Numbered from the stretch's first letter, positions 25,504-34,158 are shown. The stretch is 41,229 nt of DNA from Dysosmobacter sp. (GCA_026169195.1 JAPFEH010000029.1:1-41229); one strand, 5' to 3'. Program-made: numbers and translations. The notes: a model not told the origin generated them from the letters alone.

Positions 25504-27501
25504 TTATTTTTCAAAATAGGCGTCAATGGCATCCGTCAGCCGGCTGCGCACCTCCAGAATATCTCCGTTTTCCACCCGACCGCCTGCCTGCGAGGAATTT
25601 CCGCCGCCGCCCAGCGCCTCCAGAATCACCTGAACATTGACCTCGCCCATCGAACGGGCCGACATCAGCACGTCGCTGCCGTTCCGGTAAAGCACAAAGG
25701 ATGCCTTCACACCCTTGAGCGTCAGCAGCTCATCGGCTGCCTGCGCCGCAGCCACCCGATCCACCCCCTCTTCCTGAGGGATCACCGCCAGCGCGATATC
25801 CTCTCGGTACATCTCCGCACGGCGGATAATGTCATAGCGGGAGACCATGTCGCTCAAATCGTTCTGGAACAGCCGCTGGACCTCTGCCGTATCCGCGCCG
25901 GCACGCCGCAGAAACGCCGCCGCTTCAAAGGTGCGCCCGCCGGTTCGGAGCGTAAAGCGCTTGGTGTCCAGCACAATGCCCGCCAGCAGCGCCTCCGCTT
26001 CCTCCCGCAGCAGGTCCGCCGGTTCCACCAGATATTGCAGCAGCTCCGTCACCAGCTCCGACGCAGAAGAGGCATAGGGCTCGTGGAAGCTAAACGCGGC
26101 ATTTTCAATGTAGCTGGCAGCCCGCCGGTGGTGGTCGATGACCGCCACGCGGTTGCAGGACTCCAGAACCTGCTGGCTCTCCACCATATCCGGCCGGTTG
26201 GTGTCCACCACCACCAGCAGCGCGCCCGGTCGCATTTTCAAAAAGGCGTCATTGCCGGAAATCAAAACGCCGCTGTACTCCGGAAGTCCGCTCAGCTTAT
26301 TCAGCACGGCCTGCGCCGCATTGTGCTCGGCATCAATGACGATCTGCGCCCGTTTCCCGCGCTTGCGGGCAGCGCAGCAAATACCGGCAGCGGCGCCCAC
26401 CGCGTCCATATCCGCATAGCTGTGCCCCATCACATAGATCTCGCTGGCGTCTGCCATCAGCTCGCTGAGGGCGTTGGCCATGACCCGTGACTTTACCTTG
26501 GTGCGCTTTTCCGTGGCCTTGGCGCGTCCGCCATAAAACTCAAAGTCCACCTTGTTGCGGACCACCGCCTGATCGCCGCCGCGGCTGAGGGCCATTTCCA
26601 GCGACAACGACGCGTTTTTATAAAGCTCCGGCAGGCCCTCCACATCCTTTCCAATGCCGATGGACAAGGTGGGATGGGTCCCCTCGCCCACCCGGATCTC
26701 CCGAATCGTATCCAGCACGGAGAATTTCTCCTCCACAAAATGCTCGTAATGCTGCTCTTCAAAAATAAACAGGTACCGGTCCCGTTCCGTTTTCAGCAGC
26801 AGTCCCGCCCCCGCAGAGGCCCACACATTGAGCTTTTCGTCGATCTGTGCCAGCACGGCGCTGCGCTGCGTGTCCGGACAGGCCTTCATCAGATCTTCAT
26901 AGTTGTCCAGCATCAAAACAGCCAGCACAGGCCGGGTGGCGGTATAGGTCTCCTGCAGGTCATCCGCATCCGTGGTATCCACCCAATAGGTGGTCGCCAC
27001 CAGATTCTGCTCTCCGTTCCTGCCCTTGGCCCGCACAAGGCTTCCATAGACCTGAAAGCGCCGGTTGTTCATAAAGACCCGGTTGGGACATTCCTGTTTA
27101 CCCTCCAGCAGCCACTGGACGGGAAACTCCGGAACGGCATCCTCCACCCGCATCTCAAAAAGATGCTCCCGCACGCCTGCCAGCTGGAGAAAATTCTCAT
27201 TGCTCCAGATCACCTCGCCGGTATCCGGACGGAACACCATGATGGGCAGCGGAGAATTGATCAGCGTGGACTTACTGGCGGTATCCACGCTTCCGGTGAC
27301 ATTGTCGATGTATTGCAGTACCTTTTGACGCCGCTTCTGATTCCCCTTGGAAAAATACAGGTACAGCACCACCGTGACGATACCCTCCATCGCCGCCAGC
27401 GGTATGCTGACCGGAACCGCCGCCGCCGCAAACAGCCCCAGACAGAAAAAATACAGCTTCAAATTCGGCTCCAGCAGCCGGGAGAGTTTATTATGGTTCA
27501 T
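25504..27501 (-). CDS. gdpP: Cyclic-di-AMP phosphodiesterase GdpP
   Basis: The 665-residue membrane phosphodiesterase has two N-terminal membrane segments (within about 15-55), a PAS-like domain (about 80-165), a degenerate GGDEF domain (about 170-300), then DHH and DHHA1 domains. The DHH motifs are GHSYADMDAVGAA, VVVDTNRP and VIDHHRR, with GGGGNSSQAGG near the end. It hydrolyses c-di-AMP and so sets osmotic and wall balance. The start at 27501 has AAAGGAG eight bases upstream. Confidence 0.96.
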   Translation of the reverse strand: MNHNKLSRLLEPNLKLYFFCLGLFAAAAVPVSIPLAAMEGIVTVVLYLYFSKGNQKRRQKVLQYIDNVTGSVDTASKSTLINSPLPIMVFRPDTGEVIWSNENFLQLAGVREHLFEMRVEDAVPEFPVQWLLEGKQECPNRVFMNNRRFQVYGSLVRAKGRNGEQNLVATTYWVDTTDADDLQETYTATRPVLAVLMLDNYEDLMKACPDTQRSAVLAQIDEKLNVWASAGAGLLLKTERDRYLFIFEEQHYEHFVEEKFSVLDTIREIRVGEGTHPTLSIGIGKDVEGLPELYKNASLSLEMALSRGGDQAVVRNKVDFEFYGGRAKATEKRTKVKSRVMANALSELMADASEIYVMGHSYADMDAVGAAAGICCAARKRGKRAQIVIDAEHNAAQAVLNKLSGLPEYSGVLISGNDAFLKMRPGALLVVVDTNRPDMVESQQVLESCNRVAVIDHHRRAASYIENAAFSFHEPYASSASELVTELLQYLVEPADLLREEAEALLAGIVLDTKRFTLRTGGRTFEAAAFLRRAGADTAEVQRLFQNDLSDMVSRYDIIRRAEMYREDIALAVIPQEEGVDRVAAAQAADELLTLKGVKASFVLYRNGSDVLMSARSMGEVNVQVILEALGGGGNSSQAGGRVENGDILEVRSRLTDAIDAYFEK

Positions 27502-27540
27502 GGCGAAAGCTCCTTTCACCGCATACTAATAGATTTTAAC

Positions 27541-27569
27541 AGTATATCATTTCCGTTGAAAATCCGCAA
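27541..27569 (-). promoter_or_regulatory. Promoter of the gdpP-rplI-dnaB-tilS-hpt-ftsH run
   Basis: On the minus strand TTGCGG (27569-27564), 17 bases, TATACT (27546-27541). It lies 40 bases before the gdpP start. All downstream gaps are short or overlapping, so the housekeeping genes may form one long transcript. Confidence 0.6.
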
Positions 27570-27633
27570 TGCGGAAAACGAAAAATTACTTCCATGACCC
27601 GCTCCGGAAGGGACTTTTTCTATAATAAAAGGA

Positions 27634-27656
27634 AGCGCCGCCTGTTTTGCGGCGCT
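27634..27656 (-). terminator. Terminator after spoIID
   Basis: AGCGCCGC (27634-27641) pairs with GCGGCGCT (27649-27656); in the leftward direction TCCTTTTATT follows. It lies about 27 bases after the spoIID stop. Confidence 0.75.
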
Positions 27657-27682
27657 CCCCCCTGTTCCCCTGCGCATTTTGC

Positions 27683-28720
27683 TTATCCGCCATTCTGCCG
27701 GAAGGCCGCGCTATAGTTCTCCACCGTAACGCCGGTATAGTAATGGGTCAGGATCTCCCGATAATCCGCCCCCTCCGCAGCCATCTGACGCGCCCCGTAC
27801 TGGCTCAGCCCCACCCCGTGACCGTATCCGGTAACATAAAAAATCATCCGGCCATCCTTGGCCTCCCAGTCAAAGCAGGCAGACCGCAGCCCCAGCGCCG
27901 ACCGCACCTGAGTACCCTTGACGCGCAGTCCTCCCACCTCCACGGTTTCCACGCTGCCCGCGCTGTCGGTGACGGCGTTTTTCAGCCAGCCGGTCGCGGG
28001 GCCGGAAAGATCCGCCTCGGGAAACGCCGCCAGCAGGCGGCTCCGGCAGTCCGGTTCGGAAAATTCCGCACGGCTGAAATAATTGGGGATCTCTGCCCCC
28101 GCCTCCGGAGAACGGACTGCCTGCAAATAGGGAAGATCGTTGACCCACACCTCTCCTGCCGCCCGGGTCAACCCCGCCGAGGAAGAATGAAAGACTGCCA
28201 GAATCGGCGTGCCTCCGTACAAAACAGCCTGTCCATCCGTTGCCTGTACGGCATCCTCAATGTTCGCTTCACAGGCATCCGCCTCCGCGCCCCAGTTGGC
28301 TCTGGCCTGTTCCTCCCCCAGATACGCCTGACAGCAGGCGGGGTCCGTGCAGAGATCCGCCTGCGTTCCATGCTTTCCGCCGCTCAGCAGTTTGTGCAGG
28401 GTATAGGTTCTGGCTGCCACCGCCTGCGCTTTCAGCGCCTCCGCAGGAAAGGATGCCGGCATCTCCGCCCGCACAACGCCCTTCAAATAGGTGTGCAGGT
28501 CCATCTCCGCCACCCGTTCTCCCTCCAGCACACGCAGTATGATCTCCCGGTCCTCCGCGCCGGATACCGCCGCCGTTTCCTCCTGTTGTTCCACCGGCTG
28601 CGGCTGTTCAAACGGTTCCTCCTGAAACGGAGCTACCACCGCCAGCGGCAGAAAAAACAGCACCGCCAGCAGACATCCGGAAAGGAGCAGGCTCTGGCGC
28701 ACCGGATGCATCTGTTTCAT
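27683..28720 (-). CDS. spoIID: SpoIID/LytB-family sporulation protein
   Basis: The 345-residue protein has one N-terminal membrane segment (about 10-30), a low-complexity Glu/Gln/Pro linker and a SpoIID domain: LKGVVRAEMPASFPAEALKAQAVAARTYTL, with the catalytic Glu in RAEMP, and GYGHGVGLSQYGARQMA near the end. SpoIID is a lytic transglycosylase needed for engulfment during sporulation. The ATG at 28720 follows GGGAGGG; the longer frame upstream has no site. It is a single gene, with a terminator below and a divergent gene above. Confidence 0.92.
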   Translation of the reverse strand: MKQMHPVRQSLLLSGCLLAVLFFLPLAVVAPFQEEPFEQPQPVEQQEETAAVSGAEDREIILRVLEGERVAEMDLHTYLKGVVRAEMPASFPAEALKAQAVAARTYTLHKLLSGGKHGTQADLCTDPACCQAYLGEEQARANWGAEADACEANIEDAVQATDGQAVLYGGTPILAVFHSSSAGLTRAAGEVWVNDLPYLQAVRSPEAGAEIPNYFSRAEFSEPDCRSRLLAAFPEADLSGPATGWLKNAVTDSAGSVETVEVGGLRVKGTQVRSALGLRSACFDWEAKDGRMIFYVTGYGHGVGLSQYGARQMAAEGADYREILTHYYTGVTVENYSAAFRQNGG

Positions 28721-28843
28721 AACGGTCCCTCCCTTTCCTCTTGCAGCCTGTCCCTTGATCCTATGCGCCCCGCCTGCCAAACATGCAGTTTCCTTTTTCC
28801 ATCCAAAGCCGGCAGACACCGCTTCCGCCCATTCCACGATGCA

Positions 28844-28872
28844 TTGATCTGTCCGGAAAAATATGATAAAAT
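28844..28872 (+). promoter_or_regulatory. Promoter of the secreted protein gene
   Basis: TTGATC (28844-28849), 17 bases, TAAAAT (28867-28872), 60 bases before the TTG start at 28933. Confidence 0.5.
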
Positions 28873-28932
28873 CAGTCTACAGCCCGACCCTTATCTATTC
28901 CCAACGATCCGGATCCATAGGAGGCGATACTT

Positions 28933-29649
28933 TTGAAAAGGCAGATCTCGTATTGTTTGACCGCCCTTGCATCCTGTTTGGCGGCCCTGTTCCTTTGCAG
29001 CGTTCTCCAGCCCAAAGTAACGTACACCGTGTCAGATGCCGATTCCCTGTCTCTCGGGCAATACGAGGCTCAGGTGAAGCAAGCCGTCGAACGCATCGAC
29101 GGCGCCTCCTTTGATACCCTTTACACCATCCGGACAACGCGCATCTTCGGTAAGGATGAGGTGTTTGTGCTGATCCCGTATGTATGCGGTGACATCACAT
29201 CTGTCCGGACAGCCGGAAGCTTTCCATGGAACTTTACAGCAGGTGTTGCCGCCATGCGGTGGCGAGGGGGAAAAGAGGTATCTCTGCGCGAAATAGAAAT
29301 CAAAGATGCCAAGCTGATGGTCACAGCAGATCCCAATACTGCGTTCCCCCTGTATGCTGGGATGCCGTCGAATCGCGGCTGGGAATTTCCAAGTCAATTT
29401 CCTGTTGCAGCAGAGGAGCATTCTGCCTCTGTCTGCGTGGAATGCAGTGCTGTTACCAGAACATCCACGGTGGAGCCAAACGCAAATTGCAGCTGTGAAA
29501 TGCACTTTGAGGGCGTGTGTGCTGTACCGCATTCCTGCTTCAGCCCGTTGACAATGGTTGATTTTTGCGTGGACACGGATCTTCCCTACATCAATAATGT
29601 CACAGACACTCCCAAGCAGTCCGCCATGGACAAACCGTCGCAAACGTGA
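28933..29649 (+). CDS. Secreted or membrane-anchored protein of unknown function
   Basis: The 238-residue protein starts at TTG (28933), with AGGAGG eight bases upstream. An N-terminal hydrophobic segment (about 6-26) is a signal peptide or anchor; the Cys at its end is not in a good lipobox. The rest has a beta-rich look and eight cysteines in the last 75 residues (VCVEC, NCSCEM, GVCAVPHSCF, DFCVD), unusual for a secreted Bacillota protein. I do not recognise a family. It is alone on its transcript, divergent from spoIID. Confidence 0.75.
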   Translation: MKRQISYCLTALASCLAALFLCSVLQPKVTYTVSDADSLSLGQYEAQVKQAVERIDGASFDTLYTIRTTRIFGKDEVFVLIPYVCGDITSVRTAGSFPWNFTAGVAAMRWRGGKEVSLREIEIKDAKLMVTADPNTAFPLYAGMPSNRGWEFPSQFPVAAEEHSASVCVECSAVTRTSTVEPNANCSCEMHFEGVCAVPHSCFSPLTMVDFCVDTDLPYINNVTDTPKQSAMDKPSQT

Positions 29650-29690
29650 TATAGTAAGGTGTCATTTCAGTCCGAAAGGATCCAAATTCC

Positions 29691-30551
29691 ATGAAAAAAC
29701 CGACCCTTCTTCCCATGCTGGCACTGACGTGCGGCATCCTTGCTTTTGTATTGCGTCTGCTGCAATTCCGCACCGGCTTTGAAGCCGATTCCGGACTGCC
29801 CATCCCCGGCAACGCGGCGGCCCTCGCGCTGATCCTTTTGCTGGCGGTCCTTGTGCCGGTCTATGTTCTGCTGGCCCGCCGTCTGCCCCGTGAGGATCCC
29901 CCCGGTCCCGCATTTCCTCAGGATTTTACGGTCAGCAGCTCCGGACAGCTGTTTCTCCCCGTTGCGGGCGCGCTGCTGATGGCACTGTCCGGTCTCGCCG
30001 ATCTGGCAGAAGCCGTCACCGGTGCCAATCTCCTCTCGTGGTTCCGCGCCGCTGCCGATCCTTACGGCACCACGGCAGTCGCCGGCTCCGTATTTGCCGG
30101 CCGCGCGCAGCTGCTGCTGGCCCTGCTGTCCCTGCTGTCTGCCGCGGCGCTCTTTTCCGCGGCAGCCGCCTGCCGGAATCCAAACCGCAGCCGTACCTTC
30201 CGGGAGACGTACCTGCTGATCCCGCCCGCAGCTCTGGTGATCCGGCTGGTCCTGATCTACCGTCTGGATTCTGTCAATCCCGCTTTGGAGGCATATTATG
30301 TCGAGCTGCTGGCGCTGGTGTGTCTGACGCTGGGCTTCTACCGGCTCTCCTCTTTCGCCTTTCAGTCCGGAAAAACCAGCCGCTTCGCCCTGTACGCCAG
30401 CGCTGCCGTGACGCTGTGCACCGCCGCGCTGGCCGACCACAGCGCCCTGCTCTCTTCCCTGCTGTTGTATGCCGGCGGCGCCGTTTCCATGCTGGGCTAT
30501 CTGCTGCTGCGGCTGTCCGCAGCTCCAAACGCTCCCATTGACGCATCATAA
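29691..30551 (+). CDS. Multi-pass membrane protein of unknown function
   Basis: The 286-residue protein has about seven hydrophobic segments, rich in Leu and Ala, with short polar loops (RRLPREDPPGPAF, RNPNRSRTFRETY). AAAGGA precedes the ATG. There is no recognisable catalytic or transport motif. It follows the secreted protein gene by 41 bases and may share its transcript. A strong terminator comes 111 bases after its stop. Confidence 0.75.
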   Translation: MKKPTLLPMLALTCGILAFVLRLLQFRTGFEADSGLPIPGNAAALALILLLAVLVPVYVLLARRLPREDPPGPAFPQDFTVSSSGQLFLPVAGALLMALSGLADLAEAVTGANLLSWFRAAADPYGTTAVAGSVFAGRAQLLLALLSLLSAAALFSAAAACRNPNRSRTFRETYLLIPPAALVIRLVLIYRLDSVNPALEAYYVELLALVCLTLGFYRLSSFAFQSGKTSRFALYASAAVTLCTAALADHSALLSSLLLYAGGAVSMLGYLLLRLSAAPNAPIDAS

Positions 30552-30662
30552 AGCGGAATCAGCGGCACTTTTTCAAGAAAAACAGCACGTTTGATGGCAG
30601 GCGTGCCGGAGCGTGGGATCTTCTCCCCCATCCTCCGCCGCAGTTTCATCCTGATAAACGCC

Positions 30663-30701
30663 CGAAGGGCAGGCTATACAGCCTGCCCTTCGAACTTTTT
30701 T
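30663..30701 (+). terminator. Strong terminator before the prophage
   Basis: A 13-bp stem (30663-30675 with 30680-30692) and 4-base loop are followed by a T-run. It marks the end of chromosomal genes. Confidence 0.92.
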
Positions 30702-30980
30702 GGAAGATTGGATGAAAAGAAGTTTTGTCTCTTGCAAGTATTACAATACAAGAGAGTTGTTAACCAATACAGCGTCAATTGTTACAAAAGTCTTAAATCT
30801 ACACCCTTTTCACCGCTCTTCAAGATTTACCACAAATCCACTTCTATTCCCTGCGCCCCAATGGCCCCCACGCTCCCGTATTTTCATCGTTCTTCACGCC
30901 TTTTCACGAATTACAGACACAGAAAATACACAGCATTTCCCAATTATTCCCAAAGTCCTACACACGAAAGGTTTTCTCCT
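30702..30980. other. Candidate left attachment region of the prophage
   Basis: No gene is supported in these 279 bases, which are clearly more AT-rich than the flanks. They contain an imperfect inverted repeat, TCTCTT...AAGAGA with inner GTATT/AATAC (30728-30755), like a tyrosine recombinase core site. The octamer CTTTTCAC occurs twice (about 30808 and 30902), as arm-type sites might. No tRNA gene is present. The exact core cannot be set without the right end of the element. Confidence 0.4.
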
Positions 30981-32069
30981 TTACATCGCTTCCATCTTCT
31001 CAAAATGCGCAATCAGTTTTTCGGCAGCGGTCTGTCTCTTCCCTGCTCTCAGATGGGTATAGACTCCCTCCATGACCTCTGGGGTATCGCCAAGGATACT
31101 GGCGGCCTGCCGAGGATCAAGGCCCGCCTCATAACAGATCGTTGCAAAGCTATGGCGGAAGCAGTGCGGCGTGATGGGGAAGGTCTCGACGGTTTTCCCG
31201 TTGTCATCGTAAACGACCTCATTCAAGCCGATGTCCCGGCAATAGCGCCGCCAGCTGCTCTGGATCTCCGACGGCTTCATGTAACCGCCGTCTTTTCCGG
31301 TGAAGATCAGGCCGAGCCGGTCTCGGGGCAGGGCGTCCGCCAGCGGCGGCAGCAGTGGGATCTCCCGCAGGCCGTTTTCGCTTTTCAGGAAATCATCAAG
31401 GACCGCCCTGCCGGTTGCGTAGGAAACCTTCTTGTTAACGGTGATGACCCTGCGCTTTCGGTCGATGTCCTGATAGGTCAGAGCGAGGGCCTCTCCGCGC
31501 CGCATTCCGGTATAAAGCAAAAGATACCCGAACAGCCACCAGTGAGCCGCCTGCGCTGCGCCTGCGGCCTTTACGGCCTCTTCCTGCTCCTCGGTGAGCG
31601 CTTCCCGCTTCTTGGTGGGAAGTCCCCGGCTTTTTCTGATCTCTGCCGCCGGAGAGACCCGCAGGTCCTTCTGGATCACGGCATGGTCGCAGATCATTTT
31701 ACAAACCGCCAGCTCGATCTGCACCGTTCCGGCGCACATCCCCTTTGCCTCAAACCTCCGGATATAATTTTTGATGTCCAGCGGCTCGATCTCGCCCATG
31801 TGTTTCCTGCCGAACTCCGCTTTGAGACGCTTGACGGCGTAGGAATAGACCCGGCGGGTCGATTCTGTGACCTCCGTCTCATGCTCCCGTTCCCATTCGT
31901 CGGCCACCACGGAGAACAGTCTCCCCTGCTGGCTGATCTGGTTGTACTCCAAGATCTTCCGATCGACCTCTCTGCACGTCTTGCCCCGGAAGGCCACCCG
32001 CTTCCCGTCCACGGTGCGGATCGCCTCGAACAGCCCGTCAGGACGCTTGTAGTACTTGGATTTTGCCAT
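30981..32069 (-). CDS. int: Tyrosine-type site-specific integrase
   Basis: The 362-residue phage-type integrase has an N-terminal arm-binding region (AKSKYYKRPDGLFEAI), a SAM-like core-binding domain (about 55-150) and the catalytic domain with Arg in TGMRRGEALAL, HCFRHSFAT (H-x-x-R) and the Tyr in VMEGVYTHL. The ATG at 32069 has AAGGAGG eight bases upstream. It points outward, toward the putative left attachment site, as expected for a prophage end. Confidence 0.95.
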   Translation of the reverse strand: MAKSKYYKRPDGLFEAIRTVDGKRVAFRGKTCREVDRKILEYNQISQQGRLFSVVADEWEREHETEVTESTRRVYSYAVKRLKAEFGRKHMGEIEPLDIKNYIRRFEAKGMCAGTVQIELAVCKMICDHAVIQKDLRVSPAAEIRKSRGLPTKKREALTEEQEEAVKAAGAAQAAHWWLFGYLLLYTGMRRGEALALTYQDIDRKRRVITVNKKVSYATGRAVLDDFLKSENGLREIPLLPPLADALPRDRLGLIFTGKDGGYMKPSEIQSSWRRYCRDIGLNEVVYDDNGKTVETFPITPHCFRHSFATICYEAGLDPRQAASILGDTPEVMEGVYTHLRAGKRQTAAEKLIAHFEKMEAM

Positions 32070-32074
32070 AAAAA

Positions 32075-32136
32075 ATTCCTCCTTTTTTGATTGCAAGCAC
32101 AGGAGGAGTGTGCTAAAATAGGCATGATTCCTCCTT
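32075..32136 (-). promoter_or_regulatory. Shine-Dalgarno / anti-Shine-Dalgarno leader of the integrase
   Basis: The integrase leader carries two identical ribosome-site copies, AAGGAGGAAT, at 32136-32127 and 32084-32075. Between them lies the complementary TCCTCCT (minus strand, 32107-32101). The middle segment can pair with either copy but not both. The upstream copy is followed by an ATG at 32125 that opens an out-of-frame reading frame into the integrase. This looks like a translational switch. Confidence 0.45.
32091..32119 (+). promoter_or_regulatory. Promoter for a small RNA divergent from the integrase
   Basis: TTGCAA (32091-32096), 17 bases, TAAAAT (32114-32119) points rightward. No coding gene follows on this strand before a terminator 55 bases away. 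Confidence 0.5.
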
Positions 32137-32203
32137 GGCTTCGTCGTGGTTGCTGGGTTGGATTCGCTTACCGTCAGGGGCTGCACTCCCCTGACGGTTT
32201 TTT
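32126..32203 (+). ncRNA. Candidate small regulatory RNA (about 78 nt)
   Basis: A promoter (32091-32119) is followed by a terminator hairpin, CCGTCAGGGG (32171-32180) with CCCCTGACGG (32188-32197), and TTTTTT. The RNA between them would start with ATTCCTCCTT, which is the exact complement of both AAGGAGGAAT ribosome sites in the integrase leader. It may block integrase translation. No protein is encoded. Confidence 0.45.
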
Positions 32204-32205
32204 GT

Positions 32206-33210
32206 TTACTCCGGTCTTGTCAGTTCCCAATAATAATCTCTTGCTGTATAAACAGCAGCAATCGCTTCAAATGTATTGCTTGAAGCGTCTCTGGCAACCT
32301 CCGCTTCCGCTTGTCGGCCGCTCTCTAAACGATCCAGATATTCAAATGCTTTCCCGCAAAGCTGCTGTACGTCAGAAAGCAACGCTGCATCCTCGTCTGT
32401 TAAGACTTCCAACTGTTCACATTCCGCGAAACAGTCCTCGGTAAGCGACAAATCGCTTTCAATTCGTTCTCTTACGCTCTCTCTGAATGATTCCGCATCC
32501 CCTACTGTCGTATAAATCGCTGTAATGGAATACATATCCCGGAACGTATCCAGAACATACTCGCAGCATTCTTCGGCTCTTTTGTAGAAGTCTCTCAACT
32601 CCTGCAGACGGATTGCATCATCTGCCAGCTGAACGCAGGTGGCTTCAGCTTCCTCCAGCTGCACCTGTGTATCCGAAAGCAATTGCCGGGTCCTGCTGTT
32701 GATAATCACGCCGGCGGCTATGGACAAAAGGAGACAGCCCGCCAGCACCGCATTCAAAACTGAAACTCTCCCGCGGGATCGGGTTGACGCTGCTGGTGGA
32801 GGGTCTTCCGCGGGCTGTTCCGGTTCAGGCTCAGGTTCTTCCTGCTGCGCCTCTGCCTCCCGCTCCTTCCGTTCCCGTTCTTCCTGCTCTTTTCTCCGCG
32901 CTTCAGCCCGTCTTGCCTCTTCTGCTGCGGCGCGTCTTGCTTCCTCCGCAGCCTTTTTCTGCTTTTGCGCTTTCTGGTAGTCCTTCATTCGCAGCCATGC
33001 GTCATAAGCGTCCCGCTTGGCAGGATCGATCAAGACGCTGTAAGCCGCGTTCAGTTCCTGACTTTTCTGTCTTGCAATCTCAGGGCTCCCCTGAAACACA
33101 TCCGGATGAAAGAACCTGATCTGCTCCCGATAAGCCGCTTTGATCTGCGCATTGGTGGCATTCCGCGGAACGCCAAGAGTGTCATAATAACTCTTCTCTG
33201 GATAGCTCAT
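32206..33210 (-). CDS. Membrane-anchored J-domain (DnaJ-like) protein
   Basis: The 334-residue protein has an N-terminal J domain (about 7-75: YYDTLGVPRNATNAQIKAAYRE, HPD in FFHPDVF, DPAKRDAYDAW). A long Ala/Arg/Glu-rich helix (about 85-125), an acidic Pro/Glu linker, one membrane segment (about 152-171, VLNAVLAGCLLLSIAAGVII) and a C-terminal helical domain follow. It should recruit DnaK to the membrane. J domains in this position of a prophage are unusual. The start at 33210 (after GGGGTGGGAA) avoids overlap with the next gene; an ATG at 33261 is possible. Confidence 0.85.
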   Translation of the reverse strand: MSYPEKSYYDTLGVPRNATNAQIKAAYREQIRFFHPDVFQGSPEIARQKSQELNAAYSVLIDPAKRDAYDAWLRMKDYQKAQKQKKAAEEARRAAAEEARRAEARRKEQEERERKEREAEAQQEEPEPEPEQPAEDPPPAASTRSRGRVSVLNAVLAGCLLLSIAAGVIINSRTRQLLSDTQVQLEEAEATCVQLADDAIRLQELRDFYKRAEECCEYVLDTFRDMYSITAIYTTVGDAESFRESVRERIESDLSLTEDCFAECEQLEVLTDEDAALLSDVQQLCGKAFEYLDRLESGRQAEAEVARDASSNTFEAIAAVYTARDYYWELTRPE

Positions 33211-33232
33211 TTCCCACCCCGTATATTTTCTA

Positions 33233-33826
33233 TCAAGATGCAAGAAACTGATGGTATTCATTGATGTCCGCGAACCCCATCATATGCGCATCCAACATTT
33301 CCGAAATCAAATTCCAGTTTTCAGAGCTAATGTAGTATTTATCACTACTCTGCCTATCAAAAGAAACAGTAGCCATCTGTGTTGTGACATCAAATAGGCT
33401 GACATAATCCTGAATCGTTTCCAAGCTCATCCCAGAAACAACAGGGATGGGGCAAAGCAGATTCCTTGCAAAGCAGTTTGCCTCTTTCTCCGCGCTTGGA
33501 TCATGCTCGTCTCGATGTTTCAGAATAAAGTGACCGATCTCATGAGCGATCGTAAAACGAATACATCCAAGCGGGACAGTCTCATTGTAGAGAATAATCC
33601 TTCTGTTCCCGTTTACAATGGAAAACCCGTACTCACTGACCTCCAAAAGCATTTCCGGCGTATAGCCGTACAGGAAGCATGCCTGACTGTATGTAAGCAA
33701 TTTGCAGTTTTCCAAAAGCTCCTCCACAATAGCAAACACATTCGTTGCCAGAGAGAATGACATTTTCAGCGCCAGAAGCTCGTACGCAGCATTGGTGGCC
33801 TTTTTGTAGTCCGGGTAATGGCTCAA
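33233..33826 (-). CDS. immA: ImmA/IrrE-family metallopeptidase
   Basis: The 197-residue protein has the zinc motif HEIGH (95-99) and a following EKEANCFARNLLCP that gives the third ligand. ImmA-type peptidases cut the partner repressor when the host signals damage or density. The start is TTG at 33826, overlapping the repressor stop, with GAGGAGGAG eight bases upstream. The pairing with an XRE repressor directly upstream is as in ICEBs1 ImmR-ImmA. Confidence 0.9.
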   Translation of the reverse strand: MSHYPDYKKATNAAYELLALKMSFSLATNVFAIVEELLENCKLLTYSQACFLYGYTPEMLLEVSEYGFSIVNGNRRIILYNETVPLGCIRFTIAHEIGHFILKHRDEHDPSAEKEANCFARNLLCPIPVVSGMSLETIQDYVSLFDVTTQMATVSFDRQSSDKYYISSENWNLISEMLDAHMMGFADINEYHQFLAS

Positions 33827-34158
33827 TCTCGAAACTCCTCCTCAAACATGACTTTCGCAATATCTAAAAGCTGTTTCCGCTTCTCCGGGGACAGCTTTTT
33901 TGCATTGCGGCTCAAGATGGTAAAGTTCTCGTCCGGGTCCCCATCAGCAGTTTCCTTTTCTTCGCAAGTATCACGGCCCAGCAAATAATCAACAGAGACA
34001 TTGAAAAAGTCTGCAACCTTTGTCAGTTTATCCGTGTTGGGAGATGCCTTGTCCCACTTCACAATGGTCCCATTTCCGAACCCGAGTTTTGCTTCAAGTG
34101 CAGGCAGACTTAGCCCCCTTTCATTTGCAAGCATGCGAATCCTATCCCTCAACGTCAT
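33823..34158 (-). CDS. CI/ImmR-like XRE-family repressor
   Basis: The 111-residue protein has an N-terminal helix-turn-helix (LSLPALEAKLGFGNGTIVKWDKASP), then LTKVADFFNVSVDYLLGRD and a short Lys/Glu-rich C-terminal helix. I take the ATG at 34158, which gives a family-length N terminus; the 102-residue upstream extension covers the operator region and is not coding. The neighbour ImmA probably cleaves it. Its HTH resembles the Cro-like protein at 34394, so both may read the same operators. Confidence 0.88.
   Translation of the reverse strand: MTLRDRIRMLANERGLSLPALEAKLGFGNGTIVKWDKASPNTDKLTKVADFFNVSVDYLLGRDTCEEKETADGDPDENFTILSRNAKKLSPEKRKQLLDIAKVMFEEEFRD

Noticed and set aside
30702-30980. tRNA gene as prophage attachment site
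   Set aside because: No cloverleaf or tRNA-like arm could be traced in the region.
30591-32090. 499-codon plus-strand frame across the attachment region and integrase
   Set aside because: It crosses a strong terminator and runs antisense to the integrase; its sequence has no family features.
31694-32125. 143-codon minus-strand frame overlapping the integrase start
   Set aside because: It has a real ribosome site and is discussed as part of the leader switch, but the body is an out-of-frame shadow of the integrase and unlikely to be a functional protein.
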